Part shown: positions 1 through 7,377 of the stretch, in pieces
How positions within the stretch are numbered: the first letter of the stretch is position 1
How the letters are laid out: each line of letters begins with the position of its first letter
Assembly: GCA_030156825.1 (NCBI GenBank)
Contig: JASGLU010000003.1
Span: forward strand, 1 to 56,624
Direction: 5' to 3'
From: Candidatus Atribacteria bacterium
GTDB lineage: Bacteria; Atribacterota; Atribacteria; Atribacterales; JASGLU01
DNA length: 56,624 nt
Notes under the pieces: model-generated
The model's input: the letters and a program-made list of their open reading frames with translations, nothing else
Told to the model about the DNA's origin: nothing
Databases searched by the model: none
Made by a program: the position numbers and the translations under genes

Positions 1-43
1 ATAACCCCCAAAAAACAAAACAAAGACAAAAAGATAGAGACTA

Positions 44-70
44 ACTGAGGAAGAAAGACACTTCCTCAGT
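44..70. repeat. Intergenic hairpin repeat, copy 1
   Basis: Arms ACTGAGGAAG and CTTCCTCAGT are perfectly complementary around a 7-nt loop. The same 10-bp arms with a 7-nt loop recur at 18204-18230, and a degenerate copy lies at 19881-19905. It sits downstream of the leftward iolO gene in a 239-bp non-coding stretch, so it may act as a terminator or RNA-end stabiliser. The function is inferred; the repetition is seen. Confidence 0.6.
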
Positions 71-145
71 AATAGGGGGTAAACCCCCTATAACCCCGAA
101 AGGCAAAAAACATAAAAAAACAAATACAAACAATAACGGATGAAG

Positions 146-177
146 TGGATGCCTGATTAAGAATTTCAGACATGACA
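146..177. repeat. 32-bp interspersed repeat, copy 1
   Basis: This 32-bp segment starts TGGATGCC and ends CATGACA. It matches segments of exactly the same length at 18136-18167 and 22872-22903. All three read TGGAT, a pyrimidine-rich arm, GATTA, AATTTC, a complementary arm and ATGACA. The first copy has compensated arm changes (CTGA and TCAG instead of CCGA and TCGGG), as expected if the hairpin is what is conserved. Confidence 0.65.
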
Positions 178-239
178 AATGAAAACAACCGGAGAGCCCC
201 TCCTTTATGGCTCCCCAGGAAACAAAGAAAAGACCGGCT

Positions 240-1043
240 CTACCGAATCAGGTAATTGATAGTTTGTTTTGCCGCCTCAGAAAAGTTGGGTTGCTGAATA
301 ATTTCGGCCGAGACAAAACCCTGATAGTTTATATCCTGCAAAGCCCGAAAGATAGAGGTAAAATCGGTGTGACCCCAGCCCGGCGCCCAACGGTTACTAT
401 CGGCAACATGAAAATGCCAGATGTACTTTCCGGCCCCAAATATGCTCTGGTAGAAGTCAACTTCTTCTATGTTCATATGAAAACTGTCGGCTAAAATCCC
501 CAAATTATCATCTTGTAAAGAAGAGATAAACTCCGAAGTTTCCTCTATAGTATTTAGAAAATTAATTTCGTATCTATTCAAAGGCTCGATCACCAGCTTG
601 ATTCCTTTTTCTTTGGCAAAGTGGCTGCATTCCAAAAGGCTTTCCTTAAAGTATGCCAGGGCTTCCCCTCTTTTCTCTTCTTCCAGTGGCAGGTTACCTC
701 GGATAAGCCCTATAATTACCAAACTTCTCCACTGAGAAGCAAAATCAACATGGCTTTTCAAGCGCTCTATCGTCTTTTTTCTTACACCTGCTTCCAGACT
801 GCTCAGGCTTAAGCCCTCTTCTATAAAAGCCTGGCCAGTCCCGATAGCAGGAACAGTTAACCCAGAATCATCTATCGCCGGTTTTACCTCTCCCATCTCT
901 ATCTCATTCGGGTTGCGGACCGCTAACTCTATCCCTTGATAACCCAGCTTTTTCAACTCAGAAACAATAGCGGTAAAAGACTCGCCAAAGGCAATGGCTC
1001 CAAATTTTGTTTTCTGTAAAGAAACGGCAAAGCTCAGTTTCAT
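240..1043 (-). CDS. iolO: 5-dehydro-L-gluconate epimerase (IolO-type TIM barrel)
   Basis: A 267-aa xylose-isomerase-like TIM barrel. By resemblance to Thermotoga maritima IolO (TM0416) it would epimerise 5-dehydro-L-gluconate to D-tagaturonate, the last dedicated step of Thermotoga-type inositol breakdown. The metal site is visible: E153 in IEPLNRYE, D186 and H189 in LADSFHMN, H212 in FHVADSNRWAPG and E247 in VSAEII. The motifs AIGTGQA and VIIGLIRG also fit the TM0416 type as I remember it. The ATG at 1043 follows a GGAGGAAAACC ribosome-binding site. It lies 12 nt behind lacI, so the two are co-transcribed from the operator-controlled promoter near 2140. No signal peptide is seen, so it is cytoplasmic. 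A related D-tagatose/D-psicose 3-epimerase activity is the main alternative. Confidence 0.8.
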   Translation of the reverse strand: MKLSFAVSLQKTKFGAIAFGESFTAIVSELKKLGYQGIELAVRNPNEIEMGEVKPAIDDSGLTVPAIGTGQAFIEEGLSLSSLEAGVRKKTIERLKSHVDFASQWRSLVIIGLIRGNLPLEEEKRGEALAYFKESLLECSHFAKEKGIKLVIEPLNRYEINFLNTIEETSEFISSLQDDNLGILADSFHMNIEEVDFYQSIFGAGKYIWHFHVADSNRWAPGWGHTDFTSIFRALQDINYQGFVSAEIIQQPNFSEAAKQTINYLIR

Positions 1044-1055
1044 GGTTTTCCTCCT

Positions 1056-2090
1056 TTATATTTTTGTTTTATCAATTCGGGCACAACTTTTTCGAATGAC
1101 CAGTTTGGGCGGGAAAACTATTTGCTGCCGAATGTCTCTCTTGTCCGGGTTCAAAATCTTATCCATAATAATTCTTCCGCTTAAAGCCCCCACTTCGGCA
1201 ATAGATTGAGAAATAGTGGTAAGCTGAATTAACCCCAATGAACTAAGAGGAATATCATCAAACCCGATAACCGAGAGCTCTTCTGGCACTTTAACTCCTT
1301 GTTCATTGCAAGCTTCAAACACCCCAATAGCCATAGCATCGTTAGCGGAAAAAACAGCAGTAGGCCGGTATTCTCCCGCTCGGAGCATTCTCATTCCTTC
1401 CTGGTAGCCGTTTTCCATCCTGAATTCGCCACAATAGATGTACTCCTCCTTTGCTTCTATCCCTGCTTCCGCTAAGGCTTTTTTATAACCTTCCAGACGC
1501 TCTAAGTTAGAAGAGGTAGGCCAATGACCTCCCAGGTATGCAATCTTAGTATGGCCTAAAGAAAGAAGATACTTAGTAGCCAAATATCCTCCCAATACAC
1601 TATCCACTATTACATAATCATATTGTTCCCGGTTTTCTGGTAGACGCGAGACAAAAACCATAGGAGTCTGATTTTGAGCCAAGCTCTGAATTGCCTGATC
1701 GTTCATCCGAGTGGCCCCCAGAATTATGCCGTCTACCTTTTTCCCCATAAGCGACCTGACATATAGCTCTTCCTCTTCTTCTCTTCCATTGGTGTTGCAA
1801 AGAAAAATATGGTATTGGTAACTCCGACATACCTCCTCAATGTTTCTCACCATCACTGCATAAAAGGGATTAGTGATATCGGAGATTACCACCCCCACTA
1901 TTCCGGTTCTTCGAGTAGTGAGACTCTGGGCTAACGGATTGGGGTGGTAATTTCTCTGTTGAATCACTTTTAATACTCTTTCCCTGGTTCTCTTGGCCAC
2001 CTTTTCCGGATTATTTAACACTCGAGAAACAGTGGCTTTCGAAACCCCAGCCTCTCGCGCTATATCGTTTATAGTAATTCCTTTATCCAT
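1056..2090 (-). CDS. LacI-family transcriptional regulator
   Basis: A 344-aa LacI/GalR repressor. The N-terminal helix-turn-helix (about residues 4-50) reads TINDIAREAGVSKATVSRVL, with the hinge segment HPNPLAQSLTTRRTG. A periplasmic-binding-protein-like effector domain follows (VVISDITNPFY onward, GFDDIP near residue 280). It is the first gene of a lacI-iolO unit. An operator-like site (2109-2120) lies just upstream of its start, so autoregulation is likely. Six similar sites sit at other promoters in the window, making this the obvious candidate for the shared repressor. Thermotoga regulates inositol genes with a different regulator family, so the assignment here rests on context and operator type. 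The effector is unknown; an inositol pathway intermediate is the natural guess. Confidence 0.88.
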   Translation of the reverse strand: MDKGITINDIAREAGVSKATVSRVLNNPEKVAKRTRERVLKVIQQRNYHPNPLAQSLTTRRTGIVGVVISDITNPFYAVMVRNIEEVCRSYQYHIFLCNTNGREEEEELYVRSLMGKKVDGIILGATRMNDQAIQSLAQNQTPMVFVSRLPENREQYDYVIVDSVLGGYLATKYLLSLGHTKIAYLGGHWPTSSNLERLEGYKKALAEAGIEAKEEYIYCGEFRMENGYQEGMRMLRAGEYRPTAVFSANDAMAIGVFEACNEQGVKVPEELSVIGFDDIPLSSLGLIQLTTISQSIAEVGALSGRIIMDKILNPDKRDIRQQIVFPPKLVIRKSCARIDKTKI

Positions 2091-2108
2091 TTTTCTCTCT
2101 TCCTTCTT

Positions 2109-2166
2109 GAAACCGATTTCTAATGTTTTACTAAATTATTTTATGATAAATCATCGAGTTTAGCAA
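2109..2166 (-). promoter_or_regulatory. lacI-iolO promoter with LacI-type operator
   Basis: Read on the minus strand there is a -35 box TTGCTA (2161-2166), a 17-nt spacer and a -10 box TAAAAT (2138-2143). The near-palindrome GAAACCGATTTC follows at 2109-2120, about 17 nt downstream of the -10 box and just before the lacI start. The same TTGCTA, 17 nt, TAAAAT arrangement recurs at the kinase promoter near 4700. Confidence 0.65.
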
Positions 2167-2243
2167 GTAAAGTTGACGGAAAAAGTCTGTTTTAAGCTAA
2201 AATTATTCATTAAAATTTCCTGAAAATTTTGATCATCTCTGTC

Positions 2244-2284
2244 TTGACAAACCAACAAAACTAATTTATCCTAAAACCAGTTTC
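2244..2284 (+). promoter_or_regulatory. Promoter with operator ahead of the phosphodiesterase gene
   Basis: TTGACA (2244-2249), a 17-nt spacer and TATCCT (2267-2272) form a good promoter. The operator-like AAAACCAGTTTC (2273-2284) abuts the -10 box, where a bound repressor would block initiation. The 36 bp at 2273-2308, through the ribosome-binding site, are identical to 4809-4844 ahead of iolM, so this control region has been duplicated. Confidence 0.7.
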
Positions 2285-2313
2285 ATAAATTGTCTAATTA
2301 AAGGAGGATAACT

Positions 2314-2466
2314 TATGAAATTGGTAAAATTAATCTTAATTCAAGAATAAATTTTCGTTTTATCAAAAATTTAGGAGGTGCAGCATAAAACAAGGTGTGT
2401 GGTGTTTTGCTTAGTGTTCTGATCATGTTGTTTGGTATCAGTGAAGTAGTTCTTGCAGACTTTTAA
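2314..2466 (+). pseudogene. Remnants of lost genes, including a signal-peptide-like fragment
   Basis: After the duplicated promoter and ribosome-binding site there is an ATG at 2314 that runs only 11 codons to a stop. A second ribosome-binding site (AGGAGGTG, 2373-2380) follows, with no intact start behind it. The frame from the GTG at 2395 reads VCGVLLSVLIMLFGISEVVLA and then stops almost at once. That is what the end of a secreted protein's signal peptide looks like. I read this as the debris of one or two deleted genes, possibly including an importer binding protein. A regulatory leader peptide is an alternative for the 11-codon frame. Confidence 0.35.
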
Positions 2467-2496
2467 CTAGAGTGAAAAACAAAAGGAGGCAACAAA

Positions 2497-3582
2497 ATGA
2501 AGATTTTAAAAGGTACCTTTACTATTTCGTTAGTGGTATTACTGTTTATGTCTTTTGCAATTACAGCGTTTGGCCAAGAACTGGAGATTATCCCCATAGG
2601 AGAAAAATTTTACTTTAAAAATACCCACTCTCATAACGATTATTACAGAGCTCGTCCACTATTAGATGCTATCGACAATGGGATGGGTAGTATTGAAGCT
2701 GACGTTTATTATATAGAACTCTCCATCACCGATGATGAGGGAAATTCCAGAGTTATGAAAGAATTGTATGTAGCACATGATTGGGATGAAATTACAGGAG
2801 ATTCCGATTATAAAACGAAAGGAACCCTCCAAAGCCTGTATTTAGATCCTCTCTATAAGATTTACCTCTCAAATGGAGGAAAGATTTATAATACACCCGA
2901 AGAAACTCTCTTGCTCCATGTAGATTTTAAAACCGATACCGATAAAACCTGGAATCTTCTCCAAAGCATTCTAAAAAACTACCCTGGGCTTTTTACAATT
3001 TACGAGCGAGACACTAAAAAAGTGACTCAAGGCCCGGTGACAGTATTCACCAATGCGGAACCCGAAAATATTCCAGATGAATGGTCAATTTTCTACTCAA
3101 CCGCAGACGGAAGATTTGGAAACATTTACGACCCCGAGGTTTGGGAATCTGATGCCTACCTCGACTTCAAGCATAGAATGCCAATCATTAGTAGCAATCT
3201 TATAGCGTATAACGATATTACTCAATTTTTCGATTTTTTAGTGTCGAAAGAAGGTATTGTAGAAGAATACGCCGACGATTATCCAAATTTATCTATAGAT
3301 ACCCTATATGACGCTTTGCAAGATGATGAGTGGGCTTTAGCTAATCGATTAATAGAAGATGGAAAAATTAAGGTTTCTGATTATCTGATTTCCCAGATGA
3401 AAAAGGCAGATCTTCTTGGTAAAGAATATGGCCACCTCATGCGTTTCTGGGCTTCTCCTGATTACCAATGGTTTTGGGATATTCAAAGCTCTTTAACAAA
3501 TGTTATGATAAACACAAATAGACCGGAAACACTAAGAAAATATCTTATGCACAAAGCTTACATTGCACAACATACCCCATAA
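2497..3582 (+). CDS. Secreted PI-PLC/GDPD-like phosphodiesterase
   Basis: A 361-aa protein with a signal peptide (residues 1-26, cleavage likely after AFG). It belongs to the PLC-like phosphodiesterase TIM-barrel superfamily, close in style to the AIM6-like group. The acid/base and metal-ligand signatures are present: H44-S-H46-N-D48, E67-A-D69 and the second histidine in VAHD (H94). Family members cleave phosphodiesters such as phosphatidylinositol or glycerophosphodiesters outside the membrane. The gene has its own operator-bearing promoter and a strong terminator behind it. The ATG at 2497 follows AAAGGAGGCAAC. Its place among inositol genes suggests an inositol phosphodiester substrate, but nothing in the sequence proves the substrate. 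A general glycerophosphodiesterase is the fallback. Confidence 0.65.
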   Translation: MKILKGTFTISLVVLLFMSFAITAFGQELEIIPIGEKFYFKNTHSHNDYYRARPLLDAIDNGMGSIEADVYYIELSITDDEGNSRVMKELYVAHDWDEITGDSDYKTKGTLQSLYLDPLYKIYLSNGGKIYNTPEETLLLHVDFKTDTDKTWNLLQSILKNYPGLFTIYERDTKKVTQGPVTVFTNAEPENIPDEWSIFYSTADGRFGNIYDPEVWESDAYLDFKHRMPIISSNLIAYNDITQFFDFLVSKEGIVEEYADDYPNLSIDTLYDALQDDEWALANRLIEDGKIKVSDYLISQMKKADLLGKEYGHLMRFWASPDYQWFWDIQSSLTNVMINTNRPETLRKYLMHKAYIAQHTP

Positions 3583-3584
3583 TT

Positions 3585-3628
3585 AGCTAAAAGAGGGACG
3601 GGAGTGGAACTCCGTCCCTCTTTTAGCT
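3585..3628. terminator. Bidirectional terminator between phosphodiesterase and kinase genes
   Basis: A 17-bp arm starting AGCTAAAAGAGGG (3585-3601) pairs perfectly with 3612-3628 around a 10-nt loop. The A-rich and T-rich ends of the stem provide U-tracts in both directions, which suits the convergent genes ending at 3582 and 3651. Confidence 0.8.
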
Positions 3629-3650
3629 GGTAACCAGACCTTCATTTATA

Positions 3651-4559
3651 CTATAGATAATTTTTGTAATAACTGTTTATATAAGCTAATACATCTTCCC
3701 TAGCGCCTTTAAACGGTCCTGATGTTTCCATCTTGAGCGATGTTAAAGCAGCAGCATAATATAGAGCTTCATCAGGTTCTCTATGGATCCTTTCGGATAT
3801 ATAGGCGCCGAAACAAGTGTCACCTCTACCGGTTCTCCCTGATAAGTTTCGCGGCTTAAACGGAGCCTTATAATATTGATGACCATCGTAAACTAATACC
3901 TCGGTATTGTATGTTATCATTACTTCTTTTGGCCCCCAGGTGCAGAGCAGCTCGGCGGCTTTTTCCCTATTTTCTATGCCAGTCATTATTCTAGATTCAT
4001 TTGCATCAGTTTTCAAAAAATTAATATATGGCAAATACTCATATTTTTTATCCCAATCTTCATAAAACATATGCCCATTGTTGCTTTTGCGCAATAAACC
4101 CTGGGCATCTACCGCTACTTCCCCCTTCTTTGAAAGACTTTTTGTTAAATCATATTCAAAGTCTCCCTGAATTAATCCTGCCAGATAGTATATATTAGCG
4201 TCTACATTGGGTGGTATTTCCTCCATCCTAAACGGATCAGCTACACTTAAAACAGTAGATACTCTACTTTCCCTGTCTTCAGTCAAATACTCATTTCTAA
4301 TAGATGTAGTTTTGCCTGATTTTATATGATAAATATCCTCTTTAGGAATGTTGAATAAACTAGCTATTTTCTCGTCATCCTCAGACGATTTTGTTAATAT
4401 TCCTATTTTATTCTGCCCAGTTGCAGCTGCGCAAGCAGCATACAACACGGCCCCACCATATATCCTTTCAGTTTGATCATGATAAATGTTCTCGTCCCAA
4501 GATATGTGACCGATAATAAAGATATCGTATTTTTTAACGTTCACTTTCTCTTCCTCCAT
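3651..4559 (-). CDS. PfkB-family kinase, myo-inositol kinase type (paralogue 1)
   Basis: A 302-aa ribokinase-fold sugar kinase. The C-terminal ATP/anion-hole signature reads GRTGRGDTCFGAY, with catalytic Asp in GRGD, and a core motif AVDAQGLLR lies near the middle. The sequence style (FIIGHISWD near the N-terminus, GRTGRGDTC, ALTSLKMETSGPF) matches the PfkB protein of the T. maritima inositol cluster, TM0415, and archaeal myo-inositol 3-kinases. The expected reaction is ATP plus myo-inositol to inositol phosphate. A second paralogue lies at 10202-11149. It is transcribed alone and divergently from iolM under a promoter carrying the shared operator. Another polyol or sugar cannot be excluded. 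Confidence 0.7.
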   Translation of the reverse strand: MEEEKVNVKKYDIFIIGHISWDENIYHDQTERIYGGAVLYAACAAATGQNKIGILTKSSEDDEKIASLFNIPKEDIYHIKSGKTTSIRNEYLTEDRESRVSTVLSVADPFRMEEIPPNVDANIYYLAGLIQGDFEYDLTKSLSKKGEVAVDAQGLLRKSNNGHMFYEDWDKKYEYLPYINFLKTDANESRIMTGIENREKAAELLCTWGPKEVMITYNTEVLVYDGHQYYKAPFKPRNLSGRTGRGDTCFGAYISERIHREPDEALYYAAALTSLKMETSGPFKGAREDVLAYINSYYKNYL

Positions 4560-4650
4560 ATTACTGGTTTAAAAGCAACATGGTTTACATAGTCACTATA
4601 AGCCATCTTCATAATTTTTTTGTATTTCCAGCATCATTTTTTTCTTCTTC

Positions 4651-4704
4651 GAAACCGCTTTCTAATTGTGAAGTTATTTTACAACAATCTGTAGAGCTTA
4701 GCAA
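4651..4704 (-). promoter_or_regulatory. Kinase promoter with LacI-type operator
   Basis: On the minus strand, TTGCTA (4699-4704), a 17-nt spacer and TAAAAT (4676-4681) are followed by the operator-like GAAACCGCTTTC at 4651-4662. Both boxes and their order are identical to the lacI promoter near 2140. Confidence 0.65.
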
Positions 4705-4779
4705 ATAATCTGAGAAAAAAAGATTGTTTTAGATTAAACTTGTCTGTTAGAGCCATCTGTCAAATTCGGCACTTTGCTC

Positions 4780-4820
4780 TTGACAAACGATTAAAATTAC
4801 TTTACTATAAAACCAGTTTC
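4780..4820 (+). promoter_or_regulatory. iolM operon promoter with operator
   Basis: TTGACA (4780-4785), 17 nt and TACTAT (4803-4808), with AAAACCAGTTTC (4809-4820) immediately after the -10 box. It duplicates the arrangement at 2244-2284, including 36 identical bases running through the ribosome-binding site. Confidence 0.72.
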
Positions 4821-4850
4821 ATAAATTGTCTAATTAAAGGAGGAATTGTT

Positions 4851-6035
4851 ATGAAAGCCGTAAGATTACATGCTCAATGGAGTCCCAAGCCAGATTTCAA
4901 ACTCGGTCCCAAAGATATAGAAGGAAAGGTTACCTGGTTAGGGAGCAAGGTGTGGCGGTATCCAGAAGTAAAATTTGAAGACATTCCTAAGCCAGAAATC
5001 AAAAGACCAACCGAGGTTGTTATCAAAGTACGAGCTTGCGGGATATGCGGTAGTGATGTCCACATGGCACAAGCTGATGAAAATGGTTACATCTTCTACC
5101 CCGGTCTCACCGGCTTTCCAGCGGTTTTAGGTCACGAATTCTCAGGTGAAGTAGTAGAAGCCGGGCCAGAGGCCATAAACCGCAGAAATAACCAACCATT
5201 TGAAATAGGAGAACCGGTAACTGCCGAAGAAATGCTCTGGTGTGGTTACTGCCGGCACTGCGCTGATGGTTTTCCCAACCACTGTGAAAACCTGCATGAG
5301 ATAGGCTTTGACGTTGATGGAGCGTTTGCCGAGTATATCGTAGTTGATGCTAAATATCTCTGGAGCTTGAAGGAATTAGAGAAAAACTATGCCGGGGAAA
5401 AGCTCTTTTTAGCCGGAAGCATAGTAGAGCCAACCTCTGTCGCTTACAATGCAGTGATTGAACGAGGAGGAGGGGTCAGGCCGGGAGATAGCGTAGTAAT
5501 TTTCGGAGGAGGACCTATTGGTTTAGGCGCCTGTGCTGTCTTGAAAAGAGGCGGTGCCCAGGTTATTCTCTCTGAACCTTCAGAAGTCAGAAGAAAGATG
5601 GCAGAAGAAATGGGAGTTGACTTTACCATCAATCCTCAAAAAGAGAATGTAGCCGAAGCTATTCTCGAGTACACCAAAGGGATGGGAGCAAAAATCTACC
5701 TGGAGGCTACCGGTGTGCCCCAAATAATCTGGAAAGATTTGGAAGAAACTATCTGGAGTGCTCGCGGTATCAATTCCACCGTGGTGGTGGTAGCCCGAGC
5801 TGATGTGGAGATCCCCTTAACCGCTGAAGTTTTTCAAGTTAAACGAGCACAGATTGTAGGCTCACAAGGACACTCAGGACACGGTAACTTCCCCCATGTT
5901 ATTTCCCTTATGGCTGCCGGCATGGATATGACCAAAGCAATCTCCAAAACCGTTACCTTGGAAGAAATACCTCAATACATAAAACGCTTACAAACTGATA
6001 AAGACTTAATAAAAGTTACCGCAATAAACCAATAG
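4851..6035 (+). CDS. iolM: scyllo-inosose 3-dehydrogenase, zinc MDR family (IolM)
   Basis: A 394-aa zinc-dependent medium-chain dehydrogenase, very like T. maritima TM0412 (IolM), which oxidises 2-keto-myo-inositol (scyllo-inosose) to a diketo-inositol. Catalytic zinc ligands are C66 in CGICGSD and H95-E96 in GHEF. Structural zinc cysteines are C131, C134, C137 and C145. The NAD-binding GGGPIGLG lies near 219-226. The extended N-terminus (KLGPKDIEGKVTWLGSKVW) and INRRNN segment are distinctive of this subgroup. The ATG at 4851 is preceded by AAAGGAGGAATTGTT. An upstream extension to 4740 would run through the promoter and operator, so I rejected it. First gene of a rightward unit that probably continues through the importer to iolI, after a 247-nt gap. 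Confidence 0.88.
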   Translation: MKAVRLHAQWSPKPDFKLGPKDIEGKVTWLGSKVWRYPEVKFEDIPKPEIKRPTEVVIKVRACGICGSDVHMAQADENGYIFYPGLTGFPAVLGHEFSGEVVEAGPEAINRRNNQPFEIGEPVTAEEMLWCGYCRHCADGFPNHCENLHEIGFDVDGAFAEYIVVDAKYLWSLKELEKNYAGEKLFLAGSIVEPTSVAYNAVIERGGGVRPGDSVVIFGGGPIGLGACAVLKRGGAQVILSEPSEVRRKMAEEMGVDFTINPQKENVAEAILEYTKGMGAKIYLEATGVPQIIWKDLEETIWSARGINSTVVVVARADVEIPLTAEVFQVKRAQIVGSQGHSGHGNFPHVISLMAAGMDMTKAISKTVTLEEIPQYIKRLQTDKDLIKVTAINQ

Positions 6036-6282
6036 GGGAAGAGAGAATAAAGAGAGGAGGTGAGGACACGTAGATAAAATTTAGTTAATAGTCTTCAAGA
6101 AAGTCTATGGGTAGGTTGCCTGAGAAAGAAAATTATCTCAAAGAAATTAAAAAGAGGTTGAAAATAAATTGAAGCAGTTTTTGAAAGAAGGGAAGGAAAA
6201 CTATTTATCCCAAGGCAACAGGTGGTAAGAGTGACGAAAATAGCTTTGTTAAGAACAATAATTTGGTTTATGGGAGGATAAA

Positions 6283-7299
6283 ATGATTAGTTTAGCAAAA
6301 AAAACGTTTTTGCTGTTTACCGTGGTGTTAGTGTTGATATCACTTTTTATGGCAGCAAGTGTTTATGCGTCCGAATCTCTAATTGTATATAGTCCACTTC
6401 ACGAAGAAGAAATCGCTCGCATTCTTGATAAGTTTTCTCAAGAAACTGGAATTAAGACAGAATTTATCCGTTTAAGTGCAGGAGCTGTTGCCGCAAGACT
6501 AATAGCAGAGAAAGACCGTCCAATGGCAGATGTTTTTTTTGGTGGTTCTGCAGAGAGCCATGAATCGTTAATAGGCGAAGGGATACTTAGGCCCTACCAA
6601 TCTCCTGTTCTTCAGGATATAGATCCTAGTTTCTATCACCCTGAATACTACTGGAGTGGTTTCTATGTTGGTGCCATTGGTTTTGCAATTAATAATAATA
6701 GATTTAAACAAAAATACCCTGATAAAGAATATCCAGCTACATGGGAAGATCTTTTAGACCCCAATTATAAAGGAGAAATCTCGATGGCTTCACCAGCTGC
6801 TTCAGGTACCGCCTACACTATCGTAGCAACTCAGTTTTTCCGCCTGGGTGAAGAAAAAGCTTGGGAATATTTAGAAGAACTCGACAAAAACATTGCTTTT
6901 TATACCTCTGCGGGAGCGGCTCCGGCACAACATGCTGCTATAGGAGAATGTATAATTGGCATTGCTTTTGGGCACGATGTTATGAAGCTTATACAAAGCG
7001 GTTACGACCTCAACCTTGTCTATCCTAAAGATACTGGTTGGGAAGTTGGCGCTGTTTCGATTGTAAAAGATGGACCCAATCCAGAAGCGGCGGAAAAGTT
7101 TGTTGATTGGATATTGAGTGTAGATGGTCAACAACTCCATTCAGACATAAGCCTACGCGTAGCAACACACCCAGAAGTCGTATTACCGGAAGGATCAACA
7201 CCTATATCTGATTTACAGCTCGTAGATTATGACTATGGATGGGCTGGCCAGAATAGAGAACGCATTGTTGAAGAGTGGAACAATCGTTTCCTTGATTAA
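6283..7299 (+). CDS. Solute-binding protein of an Fe(III)/sugar-phosphate-type ABC importer
   Basis: A 338-aa periplasmic-type binding protein with a signal peptide (about residues 1-29, ending VYASE). It has the class-II fold seen in FbpA, AfuA and 2-aminoethylphosphonate-binding proteins. Visible features are LIVYSPLHEEEIARIL at the start of the mature part, ADVFFGGSAESH, the central PATWEDLLDPNYKGEI that is typical of the group, and NPEAAEKFVDWILS. Some members bind ferric iron, but AfuA binds hexose phosphates, so the family alone does not set the ligand. The gene sits between iolM and an inositol-kinase-type gene. A phosphorylated inositol compound is therefore my preferred guess. The ATG at 6283 follows TGGGAGGATAAA. 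Confidence 0.75.
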   Translation: MISLAKKTFLLFTVVLVLISLFMAASVYASESLIVYSPLHEEEIARILDKFSQETGIKTEFIRLSAGAVAARLIAEKDRPMADVFFGGSAESHESLIGEGILRPYQSPVLQDIDPSFYHPEYYWSGFYVGAIGFAINNNRFKQKYPDKEYPATWEDLLDPNYKGEISMASPAASGTAYTIVATQFFRLGEEKAWEYLEELDKNIAFYTSAGAAPAQHAAIGECIIGIAFGHDVMKLIQSGYDLNLVYPKDTGWEVGAVSIVKDGPNPEAAEKFVDWILSVDGQQLHSDISLRVATHPEVVLPEGSTPISDLQLVDYDYGWAGQNRERIVEEWNNRFLD

Positions 7300-7312
7300 A
7301 AGACCTGATTCA

Positions 7313-7332
7313 GGGGAGGGTTTCTCCTCCCC
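7313..7332 (+). terminator. Stem-loop after the binding-protein gene
   Basis: GGGGAGG (7313-7319) pairs with CCTCCCC (7326-7332). It lies 13 nt after the binding-protein stop and ahead of the permease. It may give partial termination or 3' protection and so favour binding-protein expression. Similar stem-loops follow three other binding-protein genes in the window. Confidence 0.5.
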
Positions 7333-7377
7333 CCCCTTTGTTACATAAGATAAAACCAAATAACGGAGGCGAACATA

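Noticed and set aside
207..494. Rightward 95-codon open frame
   Set aside because: Lies antisense inside iolO, has no family resemblance and no ribosome-binding site.
4740..4850. N-terminal extension of IolM
   Set aside because: It would translate the -35, -10, operator and ribosome-binding site; the ATG at 4851 matches the family start.
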